From Limosilactobacillus reuteri (GTDB taxonomy: Bacteria; Bacillota; Bacilli; Lactobacillales; Lactobacillaceae): a stretch of DNA of 64,000 nt. Below, piece by piece: positions 63,272-64,000 of this stretch (its first letter is position 1; each line of letters starts with the position of its first letter). The stretch spans positions 866,001 to 930,000 of the forward strand of contig NZ_CP027805.1 of NCBI RefSeq assembly GCF_003072625.1. Direction: 5' to 3'. Under the pieces are notes generated by a model that saw nothing but the letters and a program-made list of their open reading frames with translations, made no database searches and was not told where the DNA came from. The position numbers and the translations under genes are program-made.

Positions 63272-63381
63272 TTATGTCTTTTTAAATTTTATTGATCGAC
63301 ATTAAACTGAATAATGTTCATTTGTTATAATTAATGTAACCGCTATACTAACGATTCACAAAGAAAGGATGCCGATAACAA

Positions 63382-64000
63382 ATGACCAAAAAGATAATTC
63401 TTGACTGTGATCCCGGACATGATGATGCATTGGCGTTAACGATGGCTGTTGCTTCACCAAAGATTGATGTCCTTGCCATAACAACTTCTGCTGGTAATCA
63501 AACACCGGACAAAACTTTAAATAATGCGATGAGGATGTTAACCTTACTCCATCGAGAAGATATTCCAGTTGCTCAGGGAAATCAAACTCCACTGGTTGAG
63601 CCGCTTGAAACTGCACCGGAAGTTCATGGGGAGACGGGTTTAGATGGTGCGGACCTTCCTGATCCCGATTTCAAAGTTCAACCAATTCCTGCTATTGAGT
63701 TGATTGCTAAAACTCTTCGTAAAAGTGATGAAAAGGTTACCTTAGTAGTCACCGGTCCAATGACAAATGCGGCCTTATTCTTGCGGGTCTATCCCGACTT
63801 GGCAAAAGAAAAGATTGATCAAATTGTCTTCATGGGTGGGGCAATGGGACTTGGGAATTGGCGACCATCAGTTGAATTTAACATTTTTGTTGATCCAGAA
63901 GCAGCTAAAATTGTAATGAACTTTGGGCTGCCACTGGTAATGGCACCGTTGAATGTAACCCATAAAGCTCAGATTATGAAAGATGAGATTGATCAAATTG
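63382..64000 (+). CDS. Ribonucleoside hydrolase (partial, runs off the right edge)
   Basis: 206 codons are visible from ATG at 63382, preceded by AAAGGAT. The nucleoside hydrolase metal site [12 protein letters not shown] is at residues 8-19, followed by [29 protein letters not shown] and FMGGAMG. It splits the N-glycosidic bond of nucleosides for salvage. RihA versus RihC type cannot be told from this part. TATAAT at 63326-63331 is a likely -10 element. Confidence 0.92.
   Translation, partial: MTKKIILDCDPGHDDALALTMAVASPKIDVLAITTSAGNQTPDKTLNNAMRMLTLLHREDIPVAQGNQTPLVEPLETAPEVHGETGLDGADLPDPDFKVQPIPAIELIAKTLRKSDEKVTLVVTGPMTNAALFLRVYPDLAKEKIDQIVFMGGAMGLGNWRPSVEFNIFVDPEAAKIVMNFGLPLVMAPLNVTHKAQIMKDEIDQI

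Noticed and set aside
63334..63350. cre-like TGTAACCGCTATAC upstream of the nucleoside hydrolase
   Set aside because: It has four mismatches to the consensus, including the conserved C of the right half, so I did not call it.
1..64000. tRNA, rRNA, prophage or plasmid origin sequences
   Set aside because: None of the expected sequence signatures or gene sets were seen. The single HsdS fragment and the PLD-ATPase do not amount to a prophage.

Overview
The window reads as chromosome of a low-GC heterofermentative lactobacillus, most likely Limosilactobacillus reuteri. This is my recognition from gene content and order, Firmicutes-type ribosome binding sites and an ISLre2-family element; I ran no search. 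No rRNA, tRNA or CRISPR array was seen. Most of the window is core genes on the + strand, broken up by many mobile elements.

Layout. 1-7855: scpA (tail)-scpB-rluB, an FMN riboswitch with ribU, an IS3 element, a ypbB-like gene overlapping recQ, a membrane protein with a Ser/Tyr/Asn-rich tail, and cmk. 7928-11206: rpsA, der and hup. 11228-14053: two stacked elements, a frameshifted IS1182-type and an intact IS30. 14187-25462: TPR protein, cca, ABC-F protein, thyA-dfrA, hemolysin III-like (-), degV, SGNH hydrolase-ypmS-yozE-like, rbgA-rnhB. 25445-29465: a broken IS30, dprA, and an IS605-type element with TnpA and TnpB. 29572-34145: topA, an aldose epimerase-like gene, an IS200 and plsY (-). 34228-37473: an ISLre2 element split by an IS3 element, both with recognisable target duplications. 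It now separates plsY from parE-parC, whose promoter overlaps a LexA-like box. 42135-46658: NUDIX hydrolase, ppaC, a HesB-like protein, a GNAT, small membrane proteins and an amaP/DUF2273/Asp23 envelope-stress operon. 46839-54313 (-): a gluconate cluster with two gluconate kinase paralogues, a GntP permease and a LacI-type regulator, split by a group II intron. 54541-56980: a GNAT gene whose stop codon lies in a second, frameshifted copy of that intron. 57030-64000: small unknown genes, DUF805, a short-chain diacetyl/acetoin reductase, an orphan half HsdS, a PLD-like plus P-loop ATPase locus with two frame breaks and tiny membrane-peptide genes around it, and the start of a nucleoside hydrolase.

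Main theme. Nearly every mobile element sits at the 3' end or terminator of a host gene, and three of them now supply the host gene's stop codon (rnhB, plsY, the GNAT at 54541). Both group II intron copies lie directly after terminator T-tracts, as group IIC introns do. Candidates for something less described are the PLD/ATPase locus with its small membrane peptides, a TnpB whose second zinc-ribbon CxxC is YxxY, a competence-box-like motif shared by dprA and ypbB-recQ, and an orphan HsdS half that begins exactly at a target-recognition-domain boundary.
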